64,000 nt of DNA from Bryobacterales bacterium. GTDB taxonomy: Bacteria; Acidobacteriota; Terriglobia; Bryobacterales; Bryobacteraceae. Below are positions 55,007 to 64,000 of this stretch, piece after piece. Under the pieces are notes generated by a model. The model did no database searches. It was not told the origin of the DNA and saw only the letters and a program-made list of their open reading frames with translations. Each line of letters begins with the position of its first letter. Position 1 is the stretch's first letter. A program made the position numbers and the translations under genes. The stretch lies in contig JADKID010000043.1 of NCBI GenBank assembly GCA_016721425.1, positions 186,001 to 250,000 of the forward strand, read 5' to 3'.

Positions 55007-58000
55007 ATGCTTCAGGCCTTTCGGCGAGTGTCAGTGGGCATCGTATGCCTGCTGGCTTTGGCGCTGTCTGCCTTCGCACAGTCTGACAACTCCAGCATCT
55101 CGGGTATCGTTAAGGACCCGTCCGGTGCCGCGGTTGCCAACGCAAAAGTCGCAGTAATTAACGAGAGCAACAACTTCGAACGTCTTGTGACGACGAACGA
55201 GTCCGGCTTCTACACCGCTACCAACATTGCCCCCGGCTACTACACCGTGAAGGTGGAGGCCGCCGGCTTCAAGACCGCCACCACCACGCGCATCAAGCTG
55301 GAGGCCGCTCTGCCTTTGGCCGTGAACATGGACCTGTCAGTCGGTCAGGTGACCGAAACGGTGACTGTCGAAGCCAACGTGGCGCAGTTGAACACCGAGT
55401 CTTCGACGGTCGGCAAGACTATCGAGCAGAAGCAGCTTCAGAATCTGTCACTCAATGGCCGCAACCCCCTGTTCCTCGCGATGCTCAAGCCCGGTGTTCG
55501 TCGCAGCTCGCCGATGAGCGGCCAGAGCTATGGCCTGGATTCCGGCGGTCTCACCATCAACGGCGGCCGGTCTCAGGACTCGCTGATCACGTTTGACGGC
55601 GCAGTCGGTATCCGTACCCGCGCCAATGGCACCTCCATCGGCACCGCCGATCTGGACACCATTCAGGAAGTTCAGGTCCTCTCGGCGAACTACTCTGCCG
55701 AGTACGGCCGCTCTTCCGCGGGCCAGATCCGCATGGTGACCAAGTCCGGTACCAAGCAGTTCCACGGTACCGCCTACGAGTACTTCCGAAATAGCGCACT
55801 CGACGCCAACACCTGGGCGCGCAATCGCAGCACCTCCTCGAACTTCGTTTCGCCCTTCCGCTACAACCAGTTTGGTTGGAACATCAATGGTCCGGTGACC
55901 ATTCCGAAGGTGTTCAACAAGGATCGCGAGAAGCTGTTCTTCCTGTTCAGCCAGGAGTGGGTCCGCCGCCGCGCGGCAGATTCCACCTTCCAGCGCGTGC
56001 CCTCTGCCGCCATGCGTCAGGGTAACTTCGGCGAACTGCTCGGCTCCAACCTGTTCTACGGCTCTCCGCGTGTGATCAACGATCCCTCCACCGGTGCACC
56101 GTATGCAGGCAACATCATCCCTCAGTCCCAACTGAGCCCCAACGGTATCGCCATGCTCAAGGCCTATCCTGGAGCCACCGGCGCCTACCAGGGCAACACG
56201 AACTTCTTCCAGCAGCGTCCCACCTGGCAGAATCAGCGCAAAGATACGGTGGCGTTGGACTACAACCCATCCACCAATCAGTTCGTCAAGTTCCGCCTGG
56301 CCAACTATAGCTGGGAGTCGCTCGACGCGTTCCGTAGCGGCTTCGACTACGCCATCAGCCTTCTGGATCGTCCGAACCAGACTGCCAGCCTGGGCCATAC
56401 CTGGACCCTCAGCCCGACCGCGATTAACGAGTTCCTCGTCACCGCCTCGGCCGATCACGTGAAGATTCAGATCGATCCGACCGGTGAGCGCTACCTGCGC
56501 TCGCGCAGCGGCATCAACTACCCGTACATCTTCCCCGAAAGGAAGGAGATCTACGACAAGGTGCCCACCATCGTGATTCCTAACACCGGAACCATCGACG
56601 GCGGCCCGTATCCTTCCAGTTCCGCCGGCCCGATCTACCAGATCTCGAACAACTTCACCAAGATCCACAACAACCACACCTTCAAGGCTGGTTTCCTGTG
56701 GGAGCGCTCCGGACAGAACGACTTTGATCAGATCAACGTCTCTGGCGTCCCCGGCGGCACCAATAACCAGAACGGCCGCTTTGAGTTCACCGACGTCCGC
56801 CCCGGCGCACCCGGCACCGGCACCGGTCTCGCCAACGCCGCCCTGGGCCTGTTCTCGGCTTACGCCGAAATCGGTCCGAGAGCCTACACGCCGTATCGCA
56901 GCCACATGGCTGAGTTCTTTGTGCAGGACTCCTGGCGCGTCAACGAGAAGCTCAAGATTGAGCTCGGCATTCGCGGCACCTGGCAGAACGGCTACTACAG
57001 ATCTCTGTGGGGCAATATGGCCATCTTCGATCCGGCCAAGTATGATCCGTCCAAGGCTGCCGTCGTTGACCGCGCCACCGGCGTCGTCCTGAGCGGCGAT
57101 CGCTACAACGGCGTCGTCATTCCCGGTTCCTCCTTCCCGGATGCCGGCAAGGGCCGCGTGGCCGCCATCGATAGCGGCGAGTTCAATCGCCTGCTCTCCG
57201 GCGGCAGCGTTTACCCCTCCGAGAACCAGTTCAACTTCACGCCGCGCGTTGGCTTCGCCTATTCGATGACCTCGAAGAACGTCCTGCGTGCAGGTGCTGG
57301 CAGCTTCATGTCTCGCCCCGGCGTGTATGACAGCGTGTTCCTCGGCGGCAATCCGCCCTTCCAGCCGATGGTCTCCGTGGCCAACGGCGTCGCCGATAAC
57401 CCCGGCGCCGGTCCGAAGACGGGCTTCCCCCAATTCTTCATGACCATCGATCCGAAGTACCGCATTCCGCGCAGCTACAACTGGAACATCACCTATCAGC
57501 GTCAGCTGACCGGCGATACCACCGTTGAGTTCGGCTACGTCGGAACCGTTGGCAACTACCTGTCCCGCGAGCGCGATTTGAACCAGTTGCCTACCGGCAC
57601 CACGTTCCAGTCCTGGGCTCAGGGCGCCAACACCGCCTACCTCCGCCCCTTCAAGGGCTTCGCCAACATCAACATGCTGGAGCACTCCGGCCGCAGCACC
57701 TACAACGCTCTCCAGTTTGAAGTGAACCGTCGCTTCTCCAAGGGCTTGCTGTACGGCTTCGCCTACACCTACGCCAAGGCCATGGACAACAACTCCGGCC
57801 CGCGCGATGCGTTCATGGACGTCTTCAACCAGTACCTCAACTGGGGCAAGTCCGGCAACGACACTCGCCACACCGCCATCGTCAACGTCGTTTGGGAAAT
57901 GCCGTTCTTCAAGAACAGCGGCGCCCTCACCAAGATGGCCCTCGGCGGCTGGCAGATCTCTGCCGTCAACCAGTGGCAGACCGGCGCGCCGATCTCCATT

Positions 58001-58438
58001 GGCAACAACGACGACTATCTCGGCATCGGTTCCACCAACGGCAAGACCTGGAACCTCAACGGTGATCCGAACCGTCCGCAGAAATTCGCCAACTCGAATG
58101 CTGCCGGCAACTACGCCGGAATCACCGATTTCTGGTTCGATCCCAACGTGAGCGGCGGCAAGTGGGCCACCAAGCCCGCCAACGGCACGCTCCCCAACCA
58201 GAACCGCAACTCCATCAGCTTCAACAACGTCGGCTTCCAGAACTGGAACATCGCCGTGTTTAAGTCGTTCCGCATCACCGAGAGCCAGGCCGTGCAGTTC
58301 CGCGCCGAGGGCTTCAACTGGCTGAACCACCCGAACTGGGGTGGCGTGGACACCAATCCCACCGCCGCCACCTTCGGTATGGTCACCAGCAAGAGCAGCG
58401 AGCGCACCATGCAGATGAGCCTGCGTTACACGTTCTAG
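55007..58438 (+). CDS. Oar-like TonB-dependent receptor with carboxypeptidase regulatory-like domain
   Basis: An 1143-residue outer-membrane protein with a signal peptide (ending SAFAQSDNSS). Residues about 27-115 are a carboxypeptidase-regulatory-like beta-sandwich (SSISGIVKDPSGAAVANAKVAV, GFYTATNIAPGYYTVKVEAAGF). The plug domain follows from about 120 (TVEANVAQLNTESSTVG, QLQNLSLNGRNPLFLAML, TINGGRSQDSLITFDG), then a large beta-barrel ending in the terminal aromatic MQMSLRYTF. This architecture is the dominant TonB receptor type in Solibacter-like Acidobacteriota. An AGGAGA ribosome-binding site lies about nine bases upstream, and a terminator follows. Imported substrate, probably an oligosaccharide, is unknown. 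Confidence 0.92.
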   Translation: MLQAFRRVSVGIVCLLALALSAFAQSDNSSISGIVKDPSGAAVANAKVAVINESNNFERLVTTNESGFYTATNIAPGYYTVKVEAAGFKTATTTRIKLEAALPLAVNMDLSVGQVTETVTVEANVAQLNTESSTVGKTIEQKQLQNLSLNGRNPLFLAMLKPGVRRSSPMSGQSYGLDSGGLTINGGRSQDSLITFDGAVGIRTRANGTSIGTADLDTIQEVQVLSANYSAEYGRSSAGQIRMVTKSGTKQFHGTAYEYFRNSALDANTWARNRSTSSNFVSPFRYNQFGWNINGPVTIPKVFNKDREKLFFLFSQEWVRRRAADSTFQRVPSAAMRQGNFGELLGSNLFYGSPRVINDPSTGAPYAGNIIPQSQLSPNGIAMLKAYPGATGAYQGNTNFFQQRPTWQNQRKDTVALDYNPSTNQFVKFRLANYSWESLDAFRSGFDYAISLLDRPNQTASLGHTWTLSPTAINEFLVTASADHVKIQIDPTGERYLRSRSGINYPYIFPERKEIYDKVPTIVIPNTGTIDGGPYPSSSAGPIYQISNNFTKIHNNHTFKAGFLWERSGQNDFDQINVSGVPGGTNNQNGRFEFTDVRPGAPGTGTGLANAALGLFSAYAEIGPRAYTPYRSHMAEFFVQDSWRVNEKLKIELGIRGTWQNGYYRSLWGNMAIFDPAKYDPSKAAVVDRATGVVLSGDRYNGVVIPGSSFPDAGKGRVAAIDSGEFNRLLSGGSVYPSENQFNFTPRVGFAYSMTSKNVLRAGAGSFMSRPGVYDSVFLGGNPPFQPMVSVANGVADNPGAGPKTGFPQFFMTIDPKYRIPRSYNWNITYQRQLTGDTTVEFGYVGTVGNYLSRERDLNQLPTGTTFQSWAQGANTAYLRPFKGFANINMLEHSGRSTYNALQFEVNRRFSKGLLYGFAYTYAKAMDNNSGPRDAFMDVFNQYLNWGKSGNDTRHTAIVNVVWEMPFFKNSGALTKMALGGWQISAVNQWQTGAPISIGNNDDYLGIGSTNGKTWNLNGDPNRPQKFANSNAAGNYAGITDFWFDPNVSGGKWATKPANGTLPNQNRNSISFNNVGFQNWNIAVFKSFRITESQAVQFRAEGFNWLNHPNWGGVDTNPTAATFGMVTSKSSERTMQMSLRYTF

Positions 58439-58457
58439 CCTTTACCGGCTAAGCAAA

Positions 58458-58497
58458 AATCCCGGGCCTCACCCAACGGTGGGGCCCGGATTTTTTT
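58458..58497 (+). terminator. Rho-independent terminator of the TonB receptor gene
   Basis: ATCCCGGGCCTCACC, loop CAAC, then GGTGGGGCCCGGAT with a bulge, followed by seven T. The hairpin begins about 20 bases after the receptor stop codon. It is a strong plus-strand terminator, separating the receptor from the WYL regulator downstream. Confidence 0.88.
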
Positions 58498-58556
58498 GCG
58501 CCCGCACTAGTAGACTGAATTCAGACCGTATTATCCCGTAAGGCGAAACATACACA

Positions 58557-59565
58557 GTGAGCCAGACCGAACGGATTTACCAGATTCATCGCCTGTTACG
58601 CGCGCCGCCCGCCCTCCATGGAAGCATTGATCGAACGGTTGGAGGTCAATCGCTCCAGCGTCAAGCGCGACATCGCCTATATGCGGGATCGCCTCCACGC
58701 GCCCATCTCCTACGACAAGGACTCCAACAGCTATCGCTACGAGTGCGCGCCCGGCGAGCCGCCCTACGAACTGCCCGGCGTGTGGTTCACCGCTGACGAG
58801 CTCCACGCCCTCATCGTCATGCAGGATCTGCTGGATCAGCTCCAATCCTCGCTCCTCGGCGAGCCCCTCCGTCCGCTCCAGCGCAAACTCGATTCGCTCA
58901 TCGAAAAACACGTCCCGCGACGCAAGGAACTGCGCAAGCGGGTTCTCATCCTGGAATCCCGCAAACGCCGCGTCCAGGTCGAGCACTTCCAGCTCATCAG
59001 CTCCGCCACCCTCGAGCGCCGCCGCATCGAACTGACTTACTACGGCCGCACTAAGGCCGAGGAATCGCAACGCCTGGTCTCCCCTCAGCGGCTCATCTAC
59101 TACAACGCAAACTGGTATCTCGACGCCTGGTGCCACCTGCGCGAGGACTTGCGCAGCTTCGCGCTCGATTCCATTCGCGCCGCCCGCGTCACCCCCGAAC
59201 GCGCCCAGGAAATCGAGACCGCCCGCATCGACGCCCACCTCGGCGCCGGCTACGGCATCTACGCCGGCGCGGCTGAATCCACCGCCGTCCTCCGCTTCCG
59301 CGCGGACGCCGCCCGCTGGGTCGCCAAAGAGGTCTGGCACGCCGATCAGCGCGCCACCCTGCTGCCCGACGGCAGCTTGCGCCTGGAGGTGCCCTACGCG
59401 CATTCCAGGGAGATTCTGATGGACATCCTGCGCCTCGGCGCCGCAGTGGAAGTAGAGGCCCCTGGAGCCCTCCGCAGGGCCGTCGCCGAGGCCCACCGCG
59501 ACGCAGCAGAGCAATACGGCGCCATCCGCCGCAGCCCCGCCACCCAAGCCAGCGCCGGCGACTAA
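58557..59565 (+). CDS. WYL-domain HTH transcriptional regulator, frameshifted near the start
   Basis: From GTG 58557 the frame reads MSQTERIYQIHRLLRA, the normal N-terminus of PafC-like WYL regulators. It then shifts near 58595-58617, and the rest continues from MEALIERLEVNRSSVKRDI in another frame to 59565. One extra base in a GC-rich CGCG/GCCC tract explains it. The HTH (about residues 1-65) precedes a WYL domain (about 130-320, with IELTYYGRTKAEESQRLVSPQRLI and a C-terminal WCX part). WYL domains sense nucleic-acid ligands or single-stranded DNA and often control DNA-damage or anti-phage genes, which fits the helicase-nuclease gene 150 bases downstream. If the shift is real, translation from 58618 would lack the first helix. 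Confidence 0.82.
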
Positions 59566-59717
59566 TCCGCCCCGCCGCTCGGCAGGCTCAACCGGTGAAC
59601 CACCCTCCCCCTCACACTGAAAACTCGGAGGAACTCACCGGCACGGCGCGAGGCGTAAACGCTCTCCCTGCTGCGCCCCCGCCCGTGCCACACGGTGAGT
59701 TGCGGGACTATGAATCT

Positions 59718-62223
59718 ATGATTCCTTGGGAGACTCTGAACCCGGAGCAACGCCAGGCCATCGAGGCCTGGGACGAAGCGATTCTCGTGATGGCGCCGGT
59801 CGGCACCGGCAAGACCAACTGCCTCGCCCTCCGCGCCGCCTACGCGATGGAGCAGGGCATCCCCGCCGCGCGCATCCTCTGCCTCTCGTTCACCAACAAG
59901 GCCGCCCGCGAGGTCCGCGAGCGCCTGGTCCGGCTGCTCGGCAAAGCCGGCGGCGAGGTCACCGCCAAAACCTTCCACGGTCTCTGTGCCCAGATCCTCC
60001 GCGCCGAGGCGCCCATCATCGGTTGGGACCGCGACTTCCTGGTCTACGACGAAGAGGATTGCCGCTCGCTCATGGGTCAGGCCGCCAAACGCGCGCAGAT
60101 CGCGGTGCCGGAAAAGGAGTCCGACGCATTCGAGTTCCTGCTCTTTCAGGCTGCCACCGCCGCGCGCCTCAGCGAATTTGAGGATCAGCCGCCCCGCACA
60201 CCGCAGCAGGTGTTCGATGCCGCGCTGGCTGCATCCCGTCTGGACTTCCTAAAGTTCCGCGGCGGCCTCCTCTTCAAGCCTCTGCTCACCGAATACATGC
60301 ACGCCCTGCGCGAGTGCCACGCTGTGGATTTCGCCGATCTCATCCTCGGCGTCAACCGCCTCTGGCAGGAGAGCCCCGCCGCGCTCGCCCGCTGGCGCGC
60401 GCGCTTCGCCTGGATCCAGATCGATGAGGTGCAGGACACCAACCGCGGCGAGTACCTGCCGCTGCGCCTGCTCGCCGAGGAGCACAAGCGCCTGTCGTTT
60501 TTCGGCGACATCGATCAGACCATCTACGGCTGGCGCGGCTCGGCCCCGCACGAGGTGCTGGCCGATTTCAAGTCGCGTTTTGCGCCCGTGCGCGAGATCC
60601 ACTTCACGCGCAACTACCGCTCTACGCGCAACATTTTGGCTGCCTGCGAAAAGCTCATTCTGGCCTGCCCCGGCGCCGTCACCAAGCGCATCGTGCCGGA
60701 CTCCGCCGAAGATGGCGAGCCGCTCGAGTTCTACGAGGCCGACAACCAGCTCGACGAGGCCCGCTGGATGCAGAAGCAGATCGAGGCCATCCGCGCCCGC
60801 ACCGGCATTGCCCACGGCGACATCGCCGTGCTCACGCGCACCAACTTCACGGCCCGCGATCTCTCCCGCCACTTCGAGGAACTCGGCCTGCCGCACCTGC
60901 AGGTGGATCAGTTCAAGTTCTTCCAGCGCGCCGAGATCAAGGAGACGCTGGCGCACCTGCGCCTGCTGATCAATCCGCACGACGCCAACAGCATGATGCG
61001 CTTTCTGCGCACTCCGCCCAAGGGCGTGGGCGACGCCGCCATCGAGGCGCTCTCACACGGCGCGCCGCGCGAGGCCGGCCTCAAGATGGGCGATCTGCTC
61101 GATCCCGCCACGTTCCGCACCGGCGATCCGTTCCTGCCGTTGATGGACGCCATGCGCGCCGGCCGCGCCGTGGTGTGGGACATCGAGACCACCGGCCTTA
61201 GCATCGCCTCCGACGAAATCGTCGAGCTGGCAGCCGCCCGCTGCGGCGTGGGCGGCGTGATCGAAACATTTCACCGCTATCTCGTGCCTTCGAAAAAAGT
61301 GCTCGATTCTGAGCCCATACACCACCTTAGCGACGACTTTTTGGCACAAAACGGCACGGATCCGCATACTGTCATCGAAGAGTTCCGTTCCTTCTGCCAG
61401 GGCTGCGTCCTGGTGGGCCACAACATCGCCAACTTCGATATGCCGATGCTGCGCAGCGTCTGCGTGCGCCTCGGCCTGCCCGCATGGGGCGAGTGCGCCG
61501 TCTTCGATACCCTCGATCTGGCCCGCCGCTATCTGCGCATGCCGCGCCATCGCCTCGGCGACATCGCGCGCCGGCTCGGCTTTCAAAACATCCCCACGCA
61601 TCGCGCCGATTCCGATGTGGCCGCCACTGTTGAACTGCTGCAGTACCTGCTGCCCAAGCTAGAAGAAGGCGCGGCCGCGCGGCTCGATGCCGTGAAGAAG
61701 TACGGCGCGCGTTTCCAGCCGCTCGCGAACACGATGACGGCGTGGCGGGCGCGCATGATGGTGGATCGGCCGGCGGAGCTGCTGGAGTTGGTGCTCGACC
61801 AATCCGGGCTGCGCAGGCTCTACGCATCCGATGCCGCGCGCCGCGAGCATCTCGAAGAGCTCACCGGATTGTTCCAGCAGTTCGACGACGAAACGATGCA
61901 GCCCGTGGACGCTCTGCTGCGTGCTCAGCGTGGCCTCGCTCGCCAAGGAGATTGACGGGCAGACCGCTGACGGCAGCAAGGTGTTGCTGCTCACTGTGCA
62001 TCAGGCGAAGGGGTTGGAGTTTGACACCGTATTCGTGGCGGGTTGCGCGGAGGGCGAATATCCGAATCAGCGTAGCGTGCGCGAAGGGCAGGAGGTAGAG
62101 GAGCAGAGGCTTTTCTATGTCGCCATCAGCCGCGCGAAGAAACGGCTGTTGTTCTCCTATCCGATGGTCAACAAGTGGGGCCGGCAACAGGTGCGCAGCC
62201 GCTATCTGCGCCTCGTGCGATGA
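59718..62223 (+). pseudogene. UvrD/Rep-type helicase with embedded DEDDh exonuclease, frameshifted
   Basis: Superfamily 1 helicase from ATG 59718 (a GTG at 59595 would add 41 low-complexity residues). Domains in order: Walker A APVGTGKTN near residues 26-34; Walker B IDEVQDTN; FTRNYRSTRNIL; then, after a 2B-like segment, a DnaQ-type exonuclease at about 485-655. Its residues are in VWDIETTGL (Asp488, Glu490), GHNIANFD and HRADSDV. After a frameshift near 61915-61940 the helicase resumes in another frame with LTVHQAKGLEFD (motif V) and LFYVAISRAKKRLL (motif VI), ending at 62223. One extra base accounts for the break. A role in DNA repair or defence is inferred from domains and the WYL neighbour. 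Confidence 0.82.
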
Positions 62224-62262
62224 GTTTGACTTCGCTGTGACGGCTGTGCGGAAGTAGAAGCC

Positions 62263-63066
62263 ATGAAACAAGGCTTCTCCACCGCGGATCTGGCGCTTGC
62301 GCGGCGTCTGGAAGAGGCCGAGGCGGCCAACGCGTTTCACATCGGGCGGGCGTCACAGGACGGCAAGGTGGAGGTGGAGCCCATCTGCGACGGCTGCGCG
62401 ATGTTTGCGGGCGTCGGCTCGCCGCTGACTCACGCGATGGGCATCGGCATGGCTGGCGAGGTGACCGATGAGGAGTTCGACCGGCTGGAGGAGTTTTTTC
62501 GCGAGCGCGGCAGCCCCTCGATGATCGATCTCTGCCCGATGGCGGACGCGACCGTGCTGCAACTCGTCACCGAACGCGGCTACAAGGTGCTGGAGTTCAA
62601 CAATCTGCTGCTGCACCGTGTCACGCCCGCCGACGCCGAATGGGTGTGCCCGGAAGAAGTGGAGATCACGCCGGTGGAAGAGGGCGAGCCGCGCGAATGG
62701 TGCGAGCTGCTGGTGAAGGGATTCAACCACGGCGCGGAACCCTCCGCGGAGATGGTGGAGATGGTGATGAGCCTGCCCTCGGGTGGGCAGAGCTTTTTCG
62801 CGCACGTGATCGGTGATGCTGTGGGGACCGCCGCGATGTCGATGCACGGCGGCGTAGCTTTGCTGTTTGCGGATTCGACACTGCCCGAGGCGCGCGGCCG
62901 CGGCGTGCAGCAGGCATTGATCCGCGAGCGTCTGAAGTTGGCGGCGCAGGGTGGATGCGAATGGGCGATGGCCTGCGTGCTGCCCGGCAGCGGATCGCAC
63001 CGCAACTATGAGCGCTGCGGCTTTGATCTGTTCTACATGCGCGTCAATCTGATCCTCGACCTTTAA
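62263..63066 (+). CDS. GNAT-family N-acetyltransferase
   Basis: A 267-residue protein. The acetyl-CoA-binding signature LPEARGRGVQQALIRERL lies near residue 210, with the strand GVALLFADSTL before it. The upstream half has MFAGVGSPLTHAMGIGMAGEV and LCPMADATVLQLVTERGY, as in two-domain GNATs with a degenerate N-terminal repeat. It lies 39 bases after the helicase gene on the same strand and could be co-transcribed. The acceptor substrate is unknown. Its final four bases overlap the convergent receiver-like gene. Confidence 0.85.
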   Translation: MKQGFSTADLALARRLEEAEAANAFHIGRASQDGKVEVEPICDGCAMFAGVGSPLTHAMGIGMAGEVTDEEFDRLEEFFRERGSPSMIDLCPMADATVLQLVTERGYKVLEFNNLLLHRVTPADAEWVCPEEVEITPVEEGEPREWCELLVKGFNHGAEPSAEMVEMVMSLPSGGQSFFAHVIGDAVGTAAMSMHGGVALLFADSTLPEARGRGVQQALIRERLKLAAQGGCEWAMACVLPGSGSHRNYERCGFDLFYMRVNLILDL

Positions 63067-63416
63067 GGCTCGAATTTCTGCAAGTAATGCAGCAGCAGAT
63101 CTGAGCTGGCAAACATCGCCTGAAAGACGCGGGAGCGTGTCTTGTCGATATCCACCTCGTCGCCATCGATGAAGAGCATCGGCAGGCGGCGTGTGGCCTT
63201 GAAGCCGCGGAGCGCGGCGGCCGTCTCGCGGGATTGTGAGCCGTGGTAATCGAGATCGAAGAGGACGAGATCCGGCGGGTTGTTCAGAATGCGGCGGGTG
63301 GCGCGGGCGCCGTCTTCGAATTCGACGGTGACCTCATAGCCGGCCTCGCGCAATTCAGCGGCGCGATCTTCGGCCTTGGCCTGGTTCCATTGGACTAAGT
63401 AGAGACGAATAGACAT
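63063..63416 (-). CDS. Receiver-domain-like protein, degenerate
   Basis: A 117-residue single domain with the alternating alpha/beta pattern of response-regulator receivers. The putative phospho-aspartate lies in LVLFDLDYHG at the end of strand 3. The acidic pair at the end of strand 1 is replaced (LYLVQWNQ) and the strand-5 lysine is not evident (PMLFIDGD). It is therefore more like a pseudo-receiver than a phosphorylatable domain. It sits 22 bases after the kinase-like gene on the same strand, suggesting that the two work together. Confidence 0.65.
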   Translation of the reverse strand: MSIRLYLVQWNQAKAEDRAAELREAGYEVTVEFEDGARATRRILNNPPDLVLFDLDYHGSQSRETAAALRGFKATRRLPMLFIDGDEVDIDKTRSRVFQAMFASSDLLLHYLQKFEP

Positions 63417-63438
63417 CGGTGTCTACTCGATGGTAGCG

Positions 63439-63999
63439 TTACCGGCGCTGTTCGGAGGAATAAATGGCGTTTGGGACAGCTTTTTCAAATACGGCGACGA
63501 TCTGATCACGGCGCTTCAGCAGCGCCGTAATCTCTGCCTTCCTGAGGTACTGATCCAACTCGCGGTGGAGTTCTTTCTCGTCCAATCGCTTCATGGCCGC
63601 CAACAGAACACGGTCGCAGCGGGTGAGGTTTTTCGGCGCCAGGAGCGCACTCCGGGTGCGGAACGCGCGCGTGTGGTCGATCATCCAGAGCTTCCAGTCC
63701 TTGGTGATCAGCAGATTGCCGAGGTTGCGGTCCGTGTTGGAGATGAGCTGATCGAAGACGCGGACGATGTACATCTGGTTGTTCCAGTAGTCGCCATCCG
63801 GCGGTTCGACGCCCTTCTTCGCCCGCTGCCCTTCTTCCATCAGCACATCGTCGACCCACCAGGTGACGGCGGCAGATGCGCCCTCCACGTTGCGTTCCAC
63901 GGACGGGGGGATCATCCGCAGATCGAGCAGCTTGTCCAGGCGGTATGCCGCGATATTGAACTTGTAGGTGTCCCGGAAGTTGATTTCCGTGCCGTTGGT
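63439..63999 (-). CDS. Kinase-fold protein (HipA/PI3K-like), N-terminus beyond the window
   Basis: The reading frame is open to the right edge, so the start lies outside; at least 186 residues are present. The visible part has FRDTYKFNIAAYRLDKLL, then VFDQLISNTDRNLGNLLI with an Asp and two Asn in the spacing of a catalytic loop (DxxxxN), and KLWMIDHTRAFR with the likely metal-binding aspartate. This resembles the PI3/4-kinase-like and HipA-like branch of the protein-kinase superfamily found in several soil bacteria. Its substrate is unknown. An ATG at 63915 is internal to the domain and is unlikely to be the true start. Confidence 0.65.
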   Translation of the reverse strand, partial: TNGTEINFRDTYKFNIAAYRLDKLLDLRMIPPSVERNVEGASAAVTWWVDDVLMEEGQRAKKGVEPPDGDYWNNQMYIVRVFDQLISNTDRNLGNLLITKDWKLWMIDHTRAFRTRSALLAPKNLTRCDRVLLAAMKRLDEKELHRELDQYLRKAEITALLKRRDQIVAVFEKAVPNAIYSSEQRR

Positions 64000-64000
64000 G

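Noticed and set aside
55448..58330. 960-codon minus-strand frame opposite the TonB receptor
   Set aside because: Mirror frame of a highly expressed-type coding sequence; composition is low-complexity and no domain is visible.

Overview
The window is 64 kb of high-GC, gene-dense bacterial chromosome. It most resembles Acidobacteriota of the Solibacter/Bryobacter type. This is an inference from gene content: two von Willebrand factor A proteins of the kind common in that phylum, a giant Oar-like TonB-dependent receptor with an N-terminal carboxypeptidase-regulatory domain, Tat-exported Gfo/Idh/MocA and sugar-isomerase proteins, and many secreted glycoside hydrolases. No rRNA, CRISPR array, insertion sequence, prophage or integrase was seen.

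Layout. 1-974: end of an alpha/beta hydrolase and a secreted CxxCH protein. 958-8027: a sugar-utilisation locus, with a regulator (IclR-type HTH fused to a LacI-type sugar-binding domain) divergent from MFS transporter, AraA-like isomerase and GH106 alpha-L-rhamnosidase, and a palindrome between them. 8032-11133: AddA-like helicase-nuclease with a probable Fe-S nuclease domain. 11078-15665: minus-strand series of ECF sigma factor, anti-sigma factor, secreted protein, small protein, HAD phosphatase, SWEET/YgjV-like membrane protein and VWA protein. 15802-17554: frameshifted aminotransferase and a LuxR-type regulator. 17973-23722: PQQ-propeller protein with EF-hands, large GH-A clan hydrolase with an inserted binding module, second VWA protein. 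23810-29591: operon of Tat-exported oxidoreductase, Tat-exported isomerase, amidohydrolase, MFS transporter, then malate dehydrogenase. 29601-33960: GH29 fucosidase, a 37-residue membrane microprotein, SET-domain methyltransferase, and an enolase-like/APH-kinase gene pair. 34036-36045: CpaE-like ATPase divergent from a NarL-type regulator. 36087-39604: secreted TldD/TldE-like pair. 39621-44040: mannonate dehydratase, MOSC protein, glnE (frameshifted). 44047-48330: eight-gene minus-strand cluster with amtB, antiporter and small membrane proteins. 48469-51716: HD protein, tRNA-Ala, lipoproteins, coiled-coil protein. 51713-54666: histidine kinase and NtrC-type regulator. 54761-54855: tRNA-Sec. 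55007-58438: TonB receptor. 58557-64000: WYL regulator, UvrD-type helicase with an embedded DEDDh exonuclease (frameshifted), GNAT protein, receiver-like protein and a kinase-like gene running off the edge.

The genes describe an aerobic heterotroph that degrades plant or microbial polysaccharides rich in L-rhamnose, L-fucose and hexuronates. Products would be imported through TonB and MFS systems, with nitrogen control represented by amtB and glnE. Five genes are each interrupted by a single net frameshift while both halves stay well conserved. Uncorrected sequencing indels explain this more simply than five independent pseudogenes.

The most unusual items are the helicase with an inserted DnaQ-like exonuclease next to a WYL regulator, selC without nearby sel genes, the exported TldD/TldE pair, and the enolase-like protein with a substituted active-site histidine co-transcribed with an APH-type kinase.
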